A stretch of 64,000 nt of DNA from Desulfobacter postgatei 2ac9 (GTDB lineage: Bacteria > Desulfobacterota > Desulfobacteria > Desulfobacterales > Desulfobacteraceae), in contig NZ_CM001488.1 of the NCBI RefSeq assembly GCF_000233695.2, positions 398,049 through 462,048 on the forward strand. Reading direction: 5' to 3'. The notes under the pieces are model-generated. The model saw only the letters and a program-made list of their open reading frames with translations. It was not told where the DNA came from and did no database searches. Made by a program: the position numbers and the translations under genes. This document shows, one piece after another, positions 1 through 8,802 of this stretch (the stretch's first letter is position 1; every line of letters begins with the position of its first letter).

Positions 1-118
1 GTTTTTTAATATTGCCTGTTTTCATTTTCGTATTCCATTGATTCCACTGTTCAATTTGCTTTCACCGCAGGCAAACGCCTTGCCGTGAAAGCTGTTAACA
101 TCTAACAATTACGGTAAC

Positions 119-148
119 TGTATAGAATATAAAGATATTTCCTGTCAA
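119..148 (-). promoter_or_regulatory. Putative sigma-70 promoter reading leftwards
   Basis: On the minus strand a TTGACA (148-143) is followed after 18 bases by TATACA (124-119). It lies in an AT-rich gene-free stretch (1-263) and would drive a gene beyond the left edge. The call rests on the two hexamers and spacing only. I see nothing else supportable in bases 1-263. Confidence 0.4.
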
Positions 149-263
149 GAAGAGTCGTATGATTTAATAATTATACGCAAGATGGCAGGTCTTGAAATAT
201 ACGGTTTTAAAAGAAAAGTGAGAATTCAAGCGCGGGTTCTCAGATTCTCAAGTTTTTGGATTA

Positions 264-2345
264 TTAGGTCAATCCCAGATCTGAAATGACTGCCAGAAAT
301 AGATCCACCACTTTGGGGTCAAAATGGGTTCCGGAATTGTCTGTAATCATTTTTATCGATTTTTCCTTGAGCCAGCCGTTTCGATATGGCCGATCAGAGA
401 CGACTGCGTCATATACGTCGGCAACAGCCAGGATTCTGGCGCCGATACAGATATCTTCACCGGCAAGGCGCCGTGGATATCCGGTACCGTCGAATTTTTC
501 ATGGTGCTGGTGGACAATAGGAATTGCTTCAGCATATGCGTGGATTGGTTCCAGAATTTTTGCCCCTATGGATGGATGATCCTTGATGATATCGTACTCT
601 TCGTCGGTAAGACGGCCGGGTTTATCCAAAATCGACAAAGGGATGCCTATTTTGCCAATATCGTGCAGGTAGGCTGCCCGGCGCAGGTTGTCCATTTCCT
701 GCTGTTCCATATTCATGGCATCGGCGATCTTCATGGCAAGCGTTGTGACCCGTTCCGAGTGACCGGCCGTCCAGGCAGATTTTGCGTCCACAGTTCTTGC
801 CAGGGCTTCCAGGGTCCCTACATTCAGCCGTTCCATTTCTTCCACCAGAAAAGAATTGGACAACGCCACGGTGATCTGATTGGTAATTTGACGGGCATGT
901 TTGAGTTCGTTGTTCAAGAATGATTTTTCTTGTTCATATCCAAGTGTGATGATCCCTTTGAGCTTTTCGTCAATCATCATGGGGAGCACCACCAGGTACT
1001 CGTCAATGGCAACACCTGCCTTGGCGGCTATTCGCCTGACTAAACCCTGATCGGAAGCAATGTAATGCTCCTCTATTCTTGCCAGTTGTTCCAGATCGGT
1101 TTTGGACAGATCGAAAAATATTTCATCTGGTTTTCTCCTTTTCAAATCCGTCAGAATGAATCCGTGAAAGGTTTCCGGTTTTTTTTCAGCGGCCAGACAG
1201 AGGGTGACAGAATGACATTCAAAAAAAAGAAACATCCGTTTTAATGCTGTGTTGATGATCTGCGCGGTATTCAGTGAAGATAAAATCTCCCGATCAATTT
1301 TCGACCGCGTATTCAGATCTTCAAATTGCCGCTTGAGTTGTTCTGCCATGATATTAAACGATTGGGCGACCTCTTCAAATTCGTCATCGCTTGTTACCTC
1401 GACAGGGGTATTAAAGTCCTGCCGGGCCACTCGCTGGGTTCCTTTTTTTATTTCTTCAAGGGGGACCAGACTTTTGCGTATATGGACAATACTCAGCAGA
1501 AGAACGATCCATACCGTAAGCAGAATGATCAAGGGAAAAATAATTTTAAATTGGGCTAATGCGCTGAGTACTTCTTTCTTCGGGTTTCTTAAAAGTACGT
1601 TCAATACCGGTGCATCAAAGTTTGATTTTAAAAACATGGACCAGTAACTGACAAAATAATTTTCTCCTTGATCATTGTACTCTAATAGCCGGACTTGGTC
1701 ATTTTCGGTATCCCTGGCCAGATGGCGGCGCAGCTCCTCGGTAAGGGGAAATGATGAAACCAGAACCTTCCGGTACTGATCCGTTATACATAGATCCGTC
1801 ATGGGCGGCAGGAGATTTTGATGTCCGATTCCCCACAGATACAGCGTATCGATTTCTCCGACCAGGATACCTGTTTTGTCAGCTTTCATTATCATATACG
1901 CTTTGGCCGGAGCCGCTTTTTCCTTATCGTTGTTTTCAAAGATCAAGGCGGTATTATCCTGGGATACACTGGTGGCTTTTTTGAGAAACGCATCTGAAAA
2001 AGCTGGAAACTGGCCGAACAAGCGTTCAGTTTGCCCTGCACTGTCAATCACTCCCATGGCATTGAAGTGCGGAAGAAATTTTTTGGCAAAGGCATCTGAG
2101 TGGTCAGATTTTAACAGACTTAACTGCATATCTCTTTCCAGGTGCAGCAGTCGCTCATAAATGGCCATGCCATGGACTTTGGCCGCATCCTGTAGATCTC
2201 TTGCATTCTGTTTTTTAAGTTGGACGGACACCTGGATATAGGAAATCACAGACAGACACAGAATGGGAATGAGCGCACACATCACAAATAAAATAAAAAT
2301 TCTTCTGCCCACTTTGCTTTGAAACAGGGATCGTCCGATTCGCAT
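264..2345 (-). CDS. Membrane sensor HD-GYP phosphodiesterase
   Basis: Predicted inner-membrane enzyme that degrades cyclic di-GMP in response to a periplasmic signal. The 693-residue protein has an N-terminal transmembrane helix (about 13-35), a periplasmic sensing region, a second helix (about 268-292), a HAMP linker (P-LEEI ... FNTPV ... FN-MAEQL), a GAF-like segment and a C-terminal HD-GYP domain. The catalytic signatures are visible: GHSERV, HDIGKIGIP, HQHHEKFDGTGYP and ADVYDAVVSDRPYR. The HDIGKIG and GYP motifs are both complete, so it is probably active. It is the last gene of a minus-strand group, 15 bases after the pseudopilin gene, which fits c-di-GMP control of surface structures. 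The input ligand cannot be read from sequence. Confidence 0.9.
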   Translation of the reverse strand: MRIGRSLFQSKVGRRIFILFVMCALIPILCLSVISYIQVSVQLKKQNARDLQDAAKVHGMAIYERLLHLERDMQLSLLKSDHSDAFAKKFLPHFNAMGVIDSAGQTERLFGQFPAFSDAFLKKATSVSQDNTALIFENNDKEKAAPAKAYMIMKADKTGILVGEIDTLYLWGIGHQNLLPPMTDLCITDQYRKVLVSSFPLTEELRRHLARDTENDQVRLLEYNDQGENYFVSYWSMFLKSNFDAPVLNVLLRNPKKEVLSALAQFKIIFPLIILLTVWIVLLLSIVHIRKSLVPLEEIKKGTQRVARQDFNTPVEVTSDDEFEEVAQSFNIMAEQLKRQFEDLNTRSKIDREILSSLNTAQIINTALKRMFLFFECHSVTLCLAAEKKPETFHGFILTDLKRRKPDEIFFDLSKTDLEQLARIEEHYIASDQGLVRRIAAKAGVAIDEYLVVLPMMIDEKLKGIITLGYEQEKSFLNNELKHARQITNQITVALSNSFLVEEMERLNVGTLEALARTVDAKSAWTAGHSERVTTLAMKIADAMNMEQQEMDNLRRAAYLHDIGKIGIPLSILDKPGRLTDEEYDIIKDHPSIGAKILEPIHAYAEAIPIVHQHHEKFDGTGYPRRLAGEDICIGARILAVADVYDAVVSDRPYRNGWLKEKSIKMITDNSGTHFDPKVVDLFLAVISDLGLT

Positions 2346-2360
2346 CTATTCTGCTCTCCA

Positions 2361-2867
2361 TTAATAATTTGAAACCAGCCCGACAAACCCGCCGTCATTG
2401 GCCCTGACAATATCATCCCGGCTGGCTTTGGCTGTAAACGGGGCCACACTCTTTCCATCCGGCCCCATGCTGTACAGGTCATAATCTGAATTTACAGGCA
2501 CCATGAAATGATCCTTTCGCAATTTTCCTTTCGGGGTCCCTTCCACGGGAATATATTGATATGCGTTACCCCAGGGGTCCGTCAAATTATCCATGCCGAC
2601 TGCCGCAAGGTTAGAGGGAAATTTATCAAAGTCAAAGTAATAAACCAGTAGCGATTTTTCAATGGTTTTAATGTCTGAAATGGCAATGGTCACACGGACC
2701 TTGTGTTTAATATTAAGATACATTGGCGTGGCAATGGCGGCCAGTGTTCCGATAATGGCAACGACGATCATCAATTCAATGAGGGTAAACCCGCCTTTTT
2801 TGATAGAGCCGTTCACCAGGCCGGTTTGGCGTTTTAATTTGAAAAGAAAGCGTATGATAAATAGCAT
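2361..2867 (-). CDS. Type II secretion/type IV pilin-like pseudopilin (GspG-like)
   Basis: A prepilin-type protein: the junction GG/FTLIELMIVVAIIGTLAA is the classic prepilin peptidase site followed by the hydrophobic assembly helix with Glu at +5. The C-terminal part (DPWGNAYQYIPVEG ... YDLYSMGPDGK) resembles the GspG major pseudopilin core with its calcium-loop-like DLYS-GPDGK segment. The start is uncertain. An ATG at 2867 gives a 26-residue leader and a GTG at 2816 would give a typical 9-residue leader. The longest frame starts at an ATG at 3026 that overlaps the stop of the upstream radical SAM gene but would give an implausibly long leader. No other secretion genes are adjacent, so it is an orphan. 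Confidence 0.75.
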   Translation of the reverse strand: MLFIIRFLFKLKRQTGLVNGSIKKGGFTLIELMIVVAIIGTLAAIATPMYLNIKHKVRVTIAISDIKTIEKSLLVYYFDFDKFPSNLAAVGMDNLTDPWGNAYQYIPVEGTPKGKLRKDHFMVPVNSDYDLYSMGPDGKSVAPFTAKASRDDIVRANDGGFVGLVSNY

Positions 2868-3025
2868 CGGCGTATTTTTATATGGGTGCATTCCCTGAGC
2901 GTTGAGAAGACGAACCCTTGTGAAAGAATCCGAAAAGTATATAATTGTTTGGGCGCGTTGGCAAGAAATAAAATTGACCTGAACAGAATCCTCCAGATGA
3001 GTCGTTTGAAATTTGACATCAAACA

Positions 3026-4078
3026 TTACAGATGAAGCAGCCGGACAGGTTTGGGGTTAAAGGCAAGACCCAGTTCAATGCGGTCCAGGACCGTCTGTTT
3101 CTCATCCGGGAATTGATATCCTTCATACTCATGATGCAAGACCAGTTCGCCCGAGGCTGTTCGCCAGTAATTGCCCATGTGGTCAAAGCAAACCTTGGAT
3201 GTTACATCCAGGTTCCGGACCATGCGGCGCAGTTCAAGCAATTGCTCCCGGGGATCAAGCAGGGTGATCTGCCCCTGGTTGACCTGGTCGGACATCGGTG
3301 TGCCGGGAGCCGGCCTGAAGGGCCGGGAGCGGATATAGTGGGGATTGACCTCACTGAGGACCCGGGCGGTATTTTCGGCGTGTTGCTCTGTCATCTCCTT
3401 GCCGCCAAGGCCGGGCATCCAGTATTCCGATACCTGAAAGCCGGCTTTCATGGCCTTTTTACCCCCTTCAATATGGCCTTGCGCCGTTACGCCTTTTTTG
3501 ATTTGCTTGAGCAGGGCATCATCTCCGGTTTCAAGGCCCAGGTGGAGCCGGTTGAGACCTGCTGCGCGTATGGCTTTCAAATCCTCAATTGACCGCTGGG
3601 CCAGGGTCCGGGCCCTTGCATAGGTGGTGACTCTTTCAATGGAGGGAAAGGTTTGCTTAAGATAGATCAGTGCCGCAATCAGGTCCTGGGGCGGCATGAT
3701 CAAGGAGTTGCCGTCCTGTACAAATGCGGTCTTTTCGCCCACCGCCATCCACTGGATCAGCATATCCGCACCCGGATGGTGGTTTAAGCCAGGGGCTTTG
3801 TCAAGCAATGCCAGAATAGCCTCCCGGGTGACCTGGCCGCCGTGCCCCAGGGCTTTTGATTCAGCCTGGAGATCGACAACAAGTTGTGCCATGGCATTGA
3901 TGTCGGCTTTAATTTCCTCCAGGGGTCTGAGGTTAAATTTTTTTCCCTTATACATGGTACAGAAGGTGCAGTGGTTCCAGGGACAGTTGCGGGTAAAGCG
4001 GACCAGCAGGGAAGCGCTGCCCCCTTCACTGGGCGGGCGGTATATGCCGGTTTCAAACGGGTAGTCTTGGCTCATCAT
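3026..4078 (-). CDS. Radical SAM protein of unknown substrate
   Basis: Radical S-adenosylmethionine enzyme. The cluster motif is near the N-terminus, NCPWNHCTFCTMYKG (about residues 32-46), with CX4CX2C spacing rather than the classic CX3CX2C. Later segments fit the TIM-barrel: TTYARARTL, GLNRLHLGLETGDD and YWMPGLGG. The GLETGDD and GLGG elements resemble Elp3/HemN-like subfamilies, but I cannot assign the substrate. It is the first gene of a three-gene minus-strand run with the pseudopilin and HD-GYP genes. Its TAA stop overlaps an ATG of the next frame. Confidence 0.8.
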   Translation of the reverse strand: MMSQDYPFETGIYRPPSEGGSASLLVRFTRNCPWNHCTFCTMYKGKKFNLRPLEEIKADINAMAQLVVDLQAESKALGHGGQVTREAILALLDKAPGLNHHPGADMLIQWMAVGEKTAFVQDGNSLIMPPQDLIAALIYLKQTFPSIERVTTYARARTLAQRSIEDLKAIRAAGLNRLHLGLETGDDALLKQIKKGVTAQGHIEGGKKAMKAGFQVSEYWMPGLGGKEMTEQHAENTARVLSEVNPHYIRSRPFRPAPGTPMSDQVNQGQITLLDPREQLLELRRMVRNLDVTSKVCFDHMGNYWRTASGELVLHHEYEGYQFPDEKQTVLDRIELGLAFNPKPVRLLHL

Positions 4079-4298
4079 TACATCCTGTAATCTTGATTGT
4101 CGATTATTATAAAATGCTGATCATATTCCGGAAGTCAACCCATTGCAAAGAATTGGCGGGCAATCATTGATCCAACCTGCCTGCAGTTCAATATCAATTT
4201 TGAATGGCGCATGCGGAATATAATTTTTTTACCTGGCCCGGGTTTTATGGTAAATTTCAATGGATTTTGAATTTTTAAAAAAAACCGGAGATGTCCCC

Positions 4299-5840
4299 AT
4301 GAAAAAAGACCGTATCACCACCACCACCAAAGCTGCTGAAACAATTAAAACCGATCTTCTGGTTTATTTTGCCGTGGAGGCAAAGGGCAAAATGCCTGCA
4401 TGCGATGCCGCTGTAGAGCCCCAGGTTAAAAAGGCGTTTGAGTTGAAGGATTTTTCCGGCAAGGCTGCAGAACAGATATTGTTTTACCCGCCGCCCGGGT
4501 CAAACATCTCTGCCCTCCGGGTTCTGGTCTTAGGTACAGGCCCTGTGAATAAGGAAAAGGAGACAGGGGCTGCCCTGGACATGCTGCGGGAGGCCGGGGG
4601 AGAAGTTGCCAAGGTGTGTGCATCGGTGAAGGCTAAGGATGTGGCTGTCTGTCTGCCGACTTCAAAGCATCTCTCCCCGGCCATAAGTGATCCGGAACTC
4701 TCTGCGGGTGCCCTGGCCGAAGGCATTATCCTTGGAGATTACCGGTTTGAAAAATATAAGGAAAGCACCAAAAAGAAAACCGATTATCCCGGCCTTGGTG
4801 CCATAGAATTTGTATGCAAAGATGATCCTGATATCGTATGCCAGGGTATTGAAAAGGCAAAAAATTCAGCCTTTGCCGCCTGTACGGCACGGGATATGGC
4901 CAATGAGCCGGGCAATCACTGGACTTCTGCCGATTTTGCGGTATATGCCAAACAGCTTGCCGCACAGACCGGACTGGGTTACCGGTGTCTGGAAAAAAAG
5001 GAGATGGAACAGATGGGCATGGGGGGGATTCTTGCCGTCAACCAGGGGTCCTATGTACCGGCACGCATGGTGGTCCTTGAATATTTGCCGGAAAACAGAA
5101 CGGAAACCATTCTCCTTGTGGGCAAGGGGTTGACCTTTGATTCCGGGGGCATCAGCATCAAGCCGTCTGAGGGTATGCAGGAGATGAAATACGATATGTG
5201 CGGCGGTGCGGCGGTGATGTGCGCCATGCAGGCCGTGGCCCTGGATAAGCCCGATGTGGGGGTTGTGGCCATCGTTCCTGCCACGGATAATATGCCCGGG
5301 TCCAGGGCCATTCACCCCGGAGACATTATCACCCACTACAACGGGGTAACCAGTGAGGTGATCAACACCGATGCCGAAGGCCGCCTTATCCTGGCCGACG
5401 CCCTGGCCTGGGGCATTGAAACTTTTGAGCCCACCTGTGTACTTGACGCAGCGACCCTGACGGGCGCGGTCATCATCGGCCTTGGCCATCATTATACCGG
5501 GCTTGTGTCCAACAATGACGCCCTGGTCAAAGCGGTTGAGGCGGCCGGGAATCTGGCCGGGGAACCTGTCTGGCGACTGCCCTTGAATAAAAATTATGAA
5601 AAACAGATTGAATCCAAGGTGGCGGACATTAAAAACACCGGGGGGAAACCGGCCGGCACCATAACTGCGGCCGCGTATCTGTCAAATTTTGTGGGCAAAA
5701 CCCCCTGGGCGCATCTGGACATTGCAGGCACGGCATGGGATTTTACTAAAAAGGCGTATATTCCCAAAGGGCCTTCGGGAACCGCCACCAGAACATTTAT
5801 TAACTTGGTGCGAAACTGGAAAACAGGCAAAGTAAAATAG
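4299..5840 (+). CDS. pepA: Leucyl aminopeptidase, M17 family
   Basis: Cytosolic two-metal aminopeptidase that removes N-terminal residues from peptides. The C-terminal catalytic domain shows the M17 signatures: GKGLTFDSGGISIKPS, MKYDMCGGAAVM and NTDAEGRLILADAL, which carry the Asp/Glu/Lys metal and catalytic residues. The end (HLDIAGTAW ... GPSGTATRTF) is also typical. I chose the ATG at 4299 because GGAG sits 8 bases upstream; the frame is open from an ATG at 4260 that would add 13 unconserved-looking residues without a ribosome site. It gives 513 residues, normal for the family. mutY follows 14 bases downstream, probably co-transcribed. Confidence 0.95.
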   Translation: MKKDRITTTTKAAETIKTDLLVYFAVEAKGKMPACDAAVEPQVKKAFELKDFSGKAAEQILFYPPPGSNISALRVLVLGTGPVNKEKETGAALDMLREAGGEVAKVCASVKAKDVAVCLPTSKHLSPAISDPELSAGALAEGIILGDYRFEKYKESTKKKTDYPGLGAIEFVCKDDPDIVCQGIEKAKNSAFAACTARDMANEPGNHWTSADFAVYAKQLAAQTGLGYRCLEKKEMEQMGMGGILAVNQGSYVPARMVVLEYLPENRTETILLVGKGLTFDSGGISIKPSEGMQEMKYDMCGGAAVMCAMQAVALDKPDVGVVAIVPATDNMPGSRAIHPGDIITHYNGVTSEVINTDAEGRLILADALAWGIETFEPTCVLDAATLTGAVIIGLGHHYTGLVSNNDALVKAVEAAGNLAGEPVWRLPLNKNYEKQIESKVADIKNTGGKPAGTITAAAYLSNFVGKTPWAHLDIAGTAWDFTKKAYIPKGPSGTATRTFINLVRNWKTGKVK

Positions 5841-5854
5841 TTCAAACCGCCTTA

Positions 5855-6886
5855 ATGGCCTGGTATCGGGCCAATTGCCGGCAGCTTCCCTGGCGCGGGG
5901 ATATCCCCGTGTACCGGGTATGGGTCTCCGAGGTGATGCTTCAGCAGACCCAGGTTAAAACCGTGATCCCCTATTATCACAAGTTCATGGCAACCTGGCC
6001 TGATCTTAAAGACCTTGCTGCCGCAGACCTTGAAACCGTGCTTAAGGCCTGGGAGGGCCTTGGGTATTATGCCAGAGCAAGAAACCTTCACAAGGCTGCC
6101 GGTATTGTGGTCCGTGATATGGGTGGCATTATTCCGGATGATTATAAGGGGTTTAAGAATCTTCCGGGTGTGGGGGATTATATTGCTTCGGCTGTGCTCT
6201 CCATTGCCGGGTCAAAGCCCCATGCCGTGGTGGACGGAAATGTCAAGCGGGTCCTGGCAAGGCTTTTGTGCGTTGACACGCCTGTAAATCACAGCGCTGC
6301 CCATAACGCATACAAGGCCATTGCCGCAAGTTTGTTGTATGAAAAAGATCCCGGCACATACAACCAGGCGATCATGGAGCTTGGCGCCCTGGTCTGTACC
6401 CCTAGACGTCCGGATTGCGACGCATGCCCCCTGGTCCGGGAATGTTGCGCCTGCGAACAGCAGGCAACAGCTCTTTTCCCCAGGCGCACGGAGAAAAAAA
6501 AGGTGCCCACGGTTCATATTGCCGCCGGCATTGTCAGGAAAAACGGAAAAGTCCTGATCACCCGAAGAAAACTGGACGGGCTTTTGGGCGGATTATGGGA
6601 ATTTCCCGGCGGCAAGGTGGAACCCAAAGAGTCCCCTGAACAGGCGTGCATCCGTGAGATCCGGGAAGAAACCGGTGTTGAGACCGGAAATCTGCAATTT
6701 TTAACCCGGGTTTTTCATGCATACACCCATTTTAAAATAGAAATGGATGTATTCTTCTGCGATTATCTCTCGGGCCGGGTGACTCTCAATGGTCCCATTG
6801 ACCATAAATGGGTCCGTGTAGACGAGCTTCACCGGTTTCCTTTCCCCCGGGCCAATCTTAAATTCATGGAATTGATCTGCGTTTGA
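5855..6886 (+). CDS. mutY: A/G-specific adenine glycosylase MutY fused to a Nudix domain
   Basis: Base-excision repair enzyme that removes adenine opposite 8-oxoguanine. Residues 1-220 hold the HhH-GPD glycosylase: EVMLQQTQV (catalytic Glu), LPGVGDYIASAVLSIA (helix-hairpin-helix), VVDGNVKRVLAR (catalytic Asp) and the [4Fe-4S] ligands CX6CX2CX5C ending ECCAC. Residues about 228-343 form a MutT-like domain with a complete Nudix box, GGKVEPKESPEQACIREIRE followed by ETG. In typical MutY this domain recognises 8-oxoG; a full Nudix box could also mean retained hydrolase activity. No alternative start codon exists between the upstream in-frame stop and the ATG at 5855. Confidence 0.95.
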   Translation: MAWYRANCRQLPWRGDIPVYRVWVSEVMLQQTQVKTVIPYYHKFMATWPDLKDLAAADLETVLKAWEGLGYYARARNLHKAAGIVVRDMGGIIPDDYKGFKNLPGVGDYIASAVLSIAGSKPHAVVDGNVKRVLARLLCVDTPVNHSAAHNAYKAIAASLLYEKDPGTYNQAIMELGALVCTPRRPDCDACPLVRECCACEQQATALFPRRTEKKKVPTVHIAAGIVRKNGKVLITRRKLDGLLGGLWEFPGGKVEPKESPEQACIREIREETGVETGNLQFLTRVFHAYTHFKIEMDVFFCDYLSGRVTLNGPIDHKWVRVDELHRFPFPRANLKFMELICV

Positions 6887-6943
6887 GCGGGATTACCTGC
6901 GTGAAATATTCATCCGCATGCTGCTGCATCCGGGCTAAAGCGT

Positions 6944-6972
6944 TTGACAATCGACTCCTGCCTAAATATAAG
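6944..6972 (+). promoter_or_regulatory. Sigma-70-type promoter of the accessory island
   Basis: TTGACA (6944-6949), a 17-base spacer and TATAAG (6967-6972), 69 bases before the next gene. A near-consensus promoter at the left border of the accessory island between mutY and the chemoreceptor gene. Confidence 0.6.
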
Positions 6973-7040
6973 AAAGACGAAGTCGACGGGTGGGTAAAAG
7001 CTGGCGGTGCGGCTGATCGCAATAAAAAGGATTCGGAAGA

Positions 7041-8471
7041 ATGATTACGGACTACCATGCAATCTACTACGCGCATGAATTGAGCCGGGTCGGCGGCACC
7101 GGTGTCGACCGCCTTGGCCGTGCGCTATTTGATGCATGTGTAGACCTGAATCCTCACCAGGATGAATACGGTTGGGAGGATGGCGAAGGGCTCTCACCGA
7201 CCCATCGCGAATTCCGCCAGGCGACCGGACTGGGCAAGACGCGCCTGATCTATGTCAAAGGAACCGACGATTCCAGGCGGCATCCGAAAATGAAGGCGCT
7301 GATCGGCGAGGCCAGTTCCGAACTGATCCGCCGCCGCGTCAACTCTCCCGAAGAATTGCTCTCCGCCGTCTATGCCAGTCTTGTCAAGCTTCTGGAAGAG
7401 CAGGAACTGATCCGCTTTACCCCCTTCGATGCCTCCTTCTGTCGCAACGCCACGCTGGAGGATCTGGATCTGGAAGGCATTTCTCGGTTTCTGTTGTTGG
7501 CCCGGCGTGGACGCAGCTTCCCCCTGCCCGAGGACACGCCGCCTGAGGATGTGCTGTCCCACCTGAATCTGCTCGACAAGGGGCGGCCTACTCATGCCGC
7601 CGTCCTGCTTTTTGGTAAAAAACCACAACGCTTTCTAATCACCTCCGAGGTCAGGTGCGCCCATTTTCACGGCTTCGAGGTGGAAAAGCCTATTCCCTCG
7701 TATCAGGTCTACAAGGGAACGCTCTTCGAACTTATTCAACAGGCCAAGGATTTTGTGCTCTCAAAAGTCGATCTCTGGACGGGTGACCGCTCCCAAGGCG
7801 TACAGGTGCCTACGGCTTACGAAATCCCGCAGGAGGTGGTGTCCGAGGCCATCGTCAACGCGATTTGCCACCGCGACTACACCAGCAACGCCAGCGTCCA
7901 GGTGATGCTGTTCAAGGACCGGCTGGAGATCTGGAATCCGGGTAGCATGCCGCCCGGCCTGACGCTGGAAAAGCTCAAACAGCCGCACCATTCCGTCCCG
8001 GCCAACCCGCTGATTGCCGAGCCGCTCTATCTGACCAAAAACATCGAACGCATGGGAACCGGCATCCGAGACATGATTCAGCGTTGCCGGCAAGCCGGGC
8101 TTCCGGAGCCGATCATCCATCTTGATGCGGGCGAGTGGGTGACAACTATCCGACGAAAACCTGGCGTCTTTCTAACATCGCCCCAGTCAGGGGCCCAGTC
8201 AGGGGCCCAGTCAGGGGCCCAGTCAGGGGCCCAGTCGATTGAAGTGTTGAAAATACTCGCTGTGGAGAATGAGATTTCAGCCAATATTTTAGCGGAAAAG
8301 CTTGGATTGCAGTCAAAAACGGGCGCATTCAAGCGCACCTTGCAGGATTTGCTGAAACAACAGCAAATTGAATATACGCTTCCGGACAAGCCCAGCAGCC
8401 GACTGCAGAAATACCGTCTTACCGCCAAAGGCAACGCCATTTTAAAGCAACTGAATCAGGAGAACCCATAA
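7041..8471 (+). CDS. Chimeric DUF4062 / RecG-like ATP-binding protein
   Basis: Residues 41-140 resemble the second half of a DUF4062 domain (YGWEDGEGLSPTHREF ... GKTRLIYVKG), and residues about 180-380 an AlbA_2/HATPase_c_4 putative ATP-binding region (EAIVNAICHRDY, PLIAEPLYLTKNIERMGTGI) often annotated as RecG-like transcriptional regulator. The C-terminus looks like a winged helix, preceded by a (QSGA)4 linker. Residues 1-40 (MITDYHA ... VDLNPHQ) do not fit this family; they resemble the first residues of SNF2/RapA-type helicases, and the first strand of DUF4062 is missing. I infer a deletion fusion near base 7161. Expression from the promoter at 6944 is plausible; function of the fusion is doubtful. 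The family call is from memory of homologues. Confidence 0.7.
   Translation: MITDYHAIYYAHELSRVGGTGVDRLGRALFDACVDLNPHQDEYGWEDGEGLSPTHREFRQATGLGKTRLIYVKGTDDSRRHPKMKALIGEASSELIRRRVNSPEELLSAVYASLVKLLEEQELIRFTPFDASFCRNATLEDLDLEGISRFLLLARRGRSFPLPEDTPPEDVLSHLNLLDKGRPTHAAVLLFGKKPQRFLITSEVRCAHFHGFEVEKPIPSYQVYKGTLFELIQQAKDFVLSKVDLWTGDRSQGVQVPTAYEIPQEVVSEAIVNAICHRDYTSNASVQVMLFKDRLEIWNPGSMPPGLTLEKLKQPHHSVPANPLIAEPLYLTKNIERMGTGIRDMIQRCRQAGLPEPIIHLDAGEWVTTIRRKPGVFLTSPQSGAQSGAQSGAQSGAQSIEVLKILAVENEISANILAEKLGLQSKTGAFKRTLQDLLKQQQIEYTLPDKPSSRLQKYRLTAKGNAILKQLNQENP
8184..8236 (+). repeat. 12-base tandem repeat coding for (QSGA)n
   Basis: Four perfect copies of CAGTCAGGGGCC plus a partial fifth copy, in frame in the preceding gene and coding for a Gln-Ser-Gly-Ala linker between the ATP-binding region and the C-terminal winged helix. 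Perfect identity suggests recent slippage. Each copy contains the palindrome GGGCCC at its junction. Confidence 0.9.
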
Positions 8472-8472
8472 C

Positions 8473-8802
8473 ATGCCAAGCGCCGAACAACTTCGCAGCC
8501 GCCTGTGGATGCTGGTTGGCGGAAAACAGTATGTCACCTTCATCGAGCCGCACGGTCTTTTGTACGAAGGCCCCGCCAGCGAGAAGGTTCTGTTCCACAA
8601 GCGGATCAAGGATGTCGAGCAACGGTTGAAAGACCCGACCGTGATCCTCAACAGCTTCATCCTTTCCTGGACGCGATACCCGCAACTGAAATGGGATAAC
8701 ACACAGGACGAGCTCGAGGATATGCACGTGCTGTTCATGACCAATGACCGGGACAGATATATTGACAAGCTGTTTGCCCGGCTGAGGGGGATGGTGAAAT
8801 GA
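8473..8802 (+). CDS. Small hypothetical protein in the accessory island
   Basis: A 109-residue soluble protein I do not recognise. It contains a strand-rich centre (KQYVTFIEPHGLLYEG) and an acidic-aromatic C-terminal half (YPQLKWDNTQDELEDMHVL ... RDRYIDKLFARL). It starts one base after the stop of the preceding gene. Its stop overlaps the ATG of the following AAA gene in an ATGA tetranucleotide (8799-8802), so it is translationally coupled on both sides and probably belonged to the same defence-type operon. No transmembrane segment or signal peptide. Confidence 0.6.
   Translation: MPSAEQLRSRLWMLVGGKQYVTFIEPHGLLYEGPASEKVLFHKRIKDVEQRLKDPTVILNSFILSWTRYPQLKWDNTQDELEDMHVLFMTNDRDRYIDKLFARLRGMVK

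Noticed and set aside
7761-8120. Minus-strand open frames across the GC-rich island genes
   Set aside because: They mirror the coding bias of the plus-strand genes, show no motifs and have no ribosome sites.
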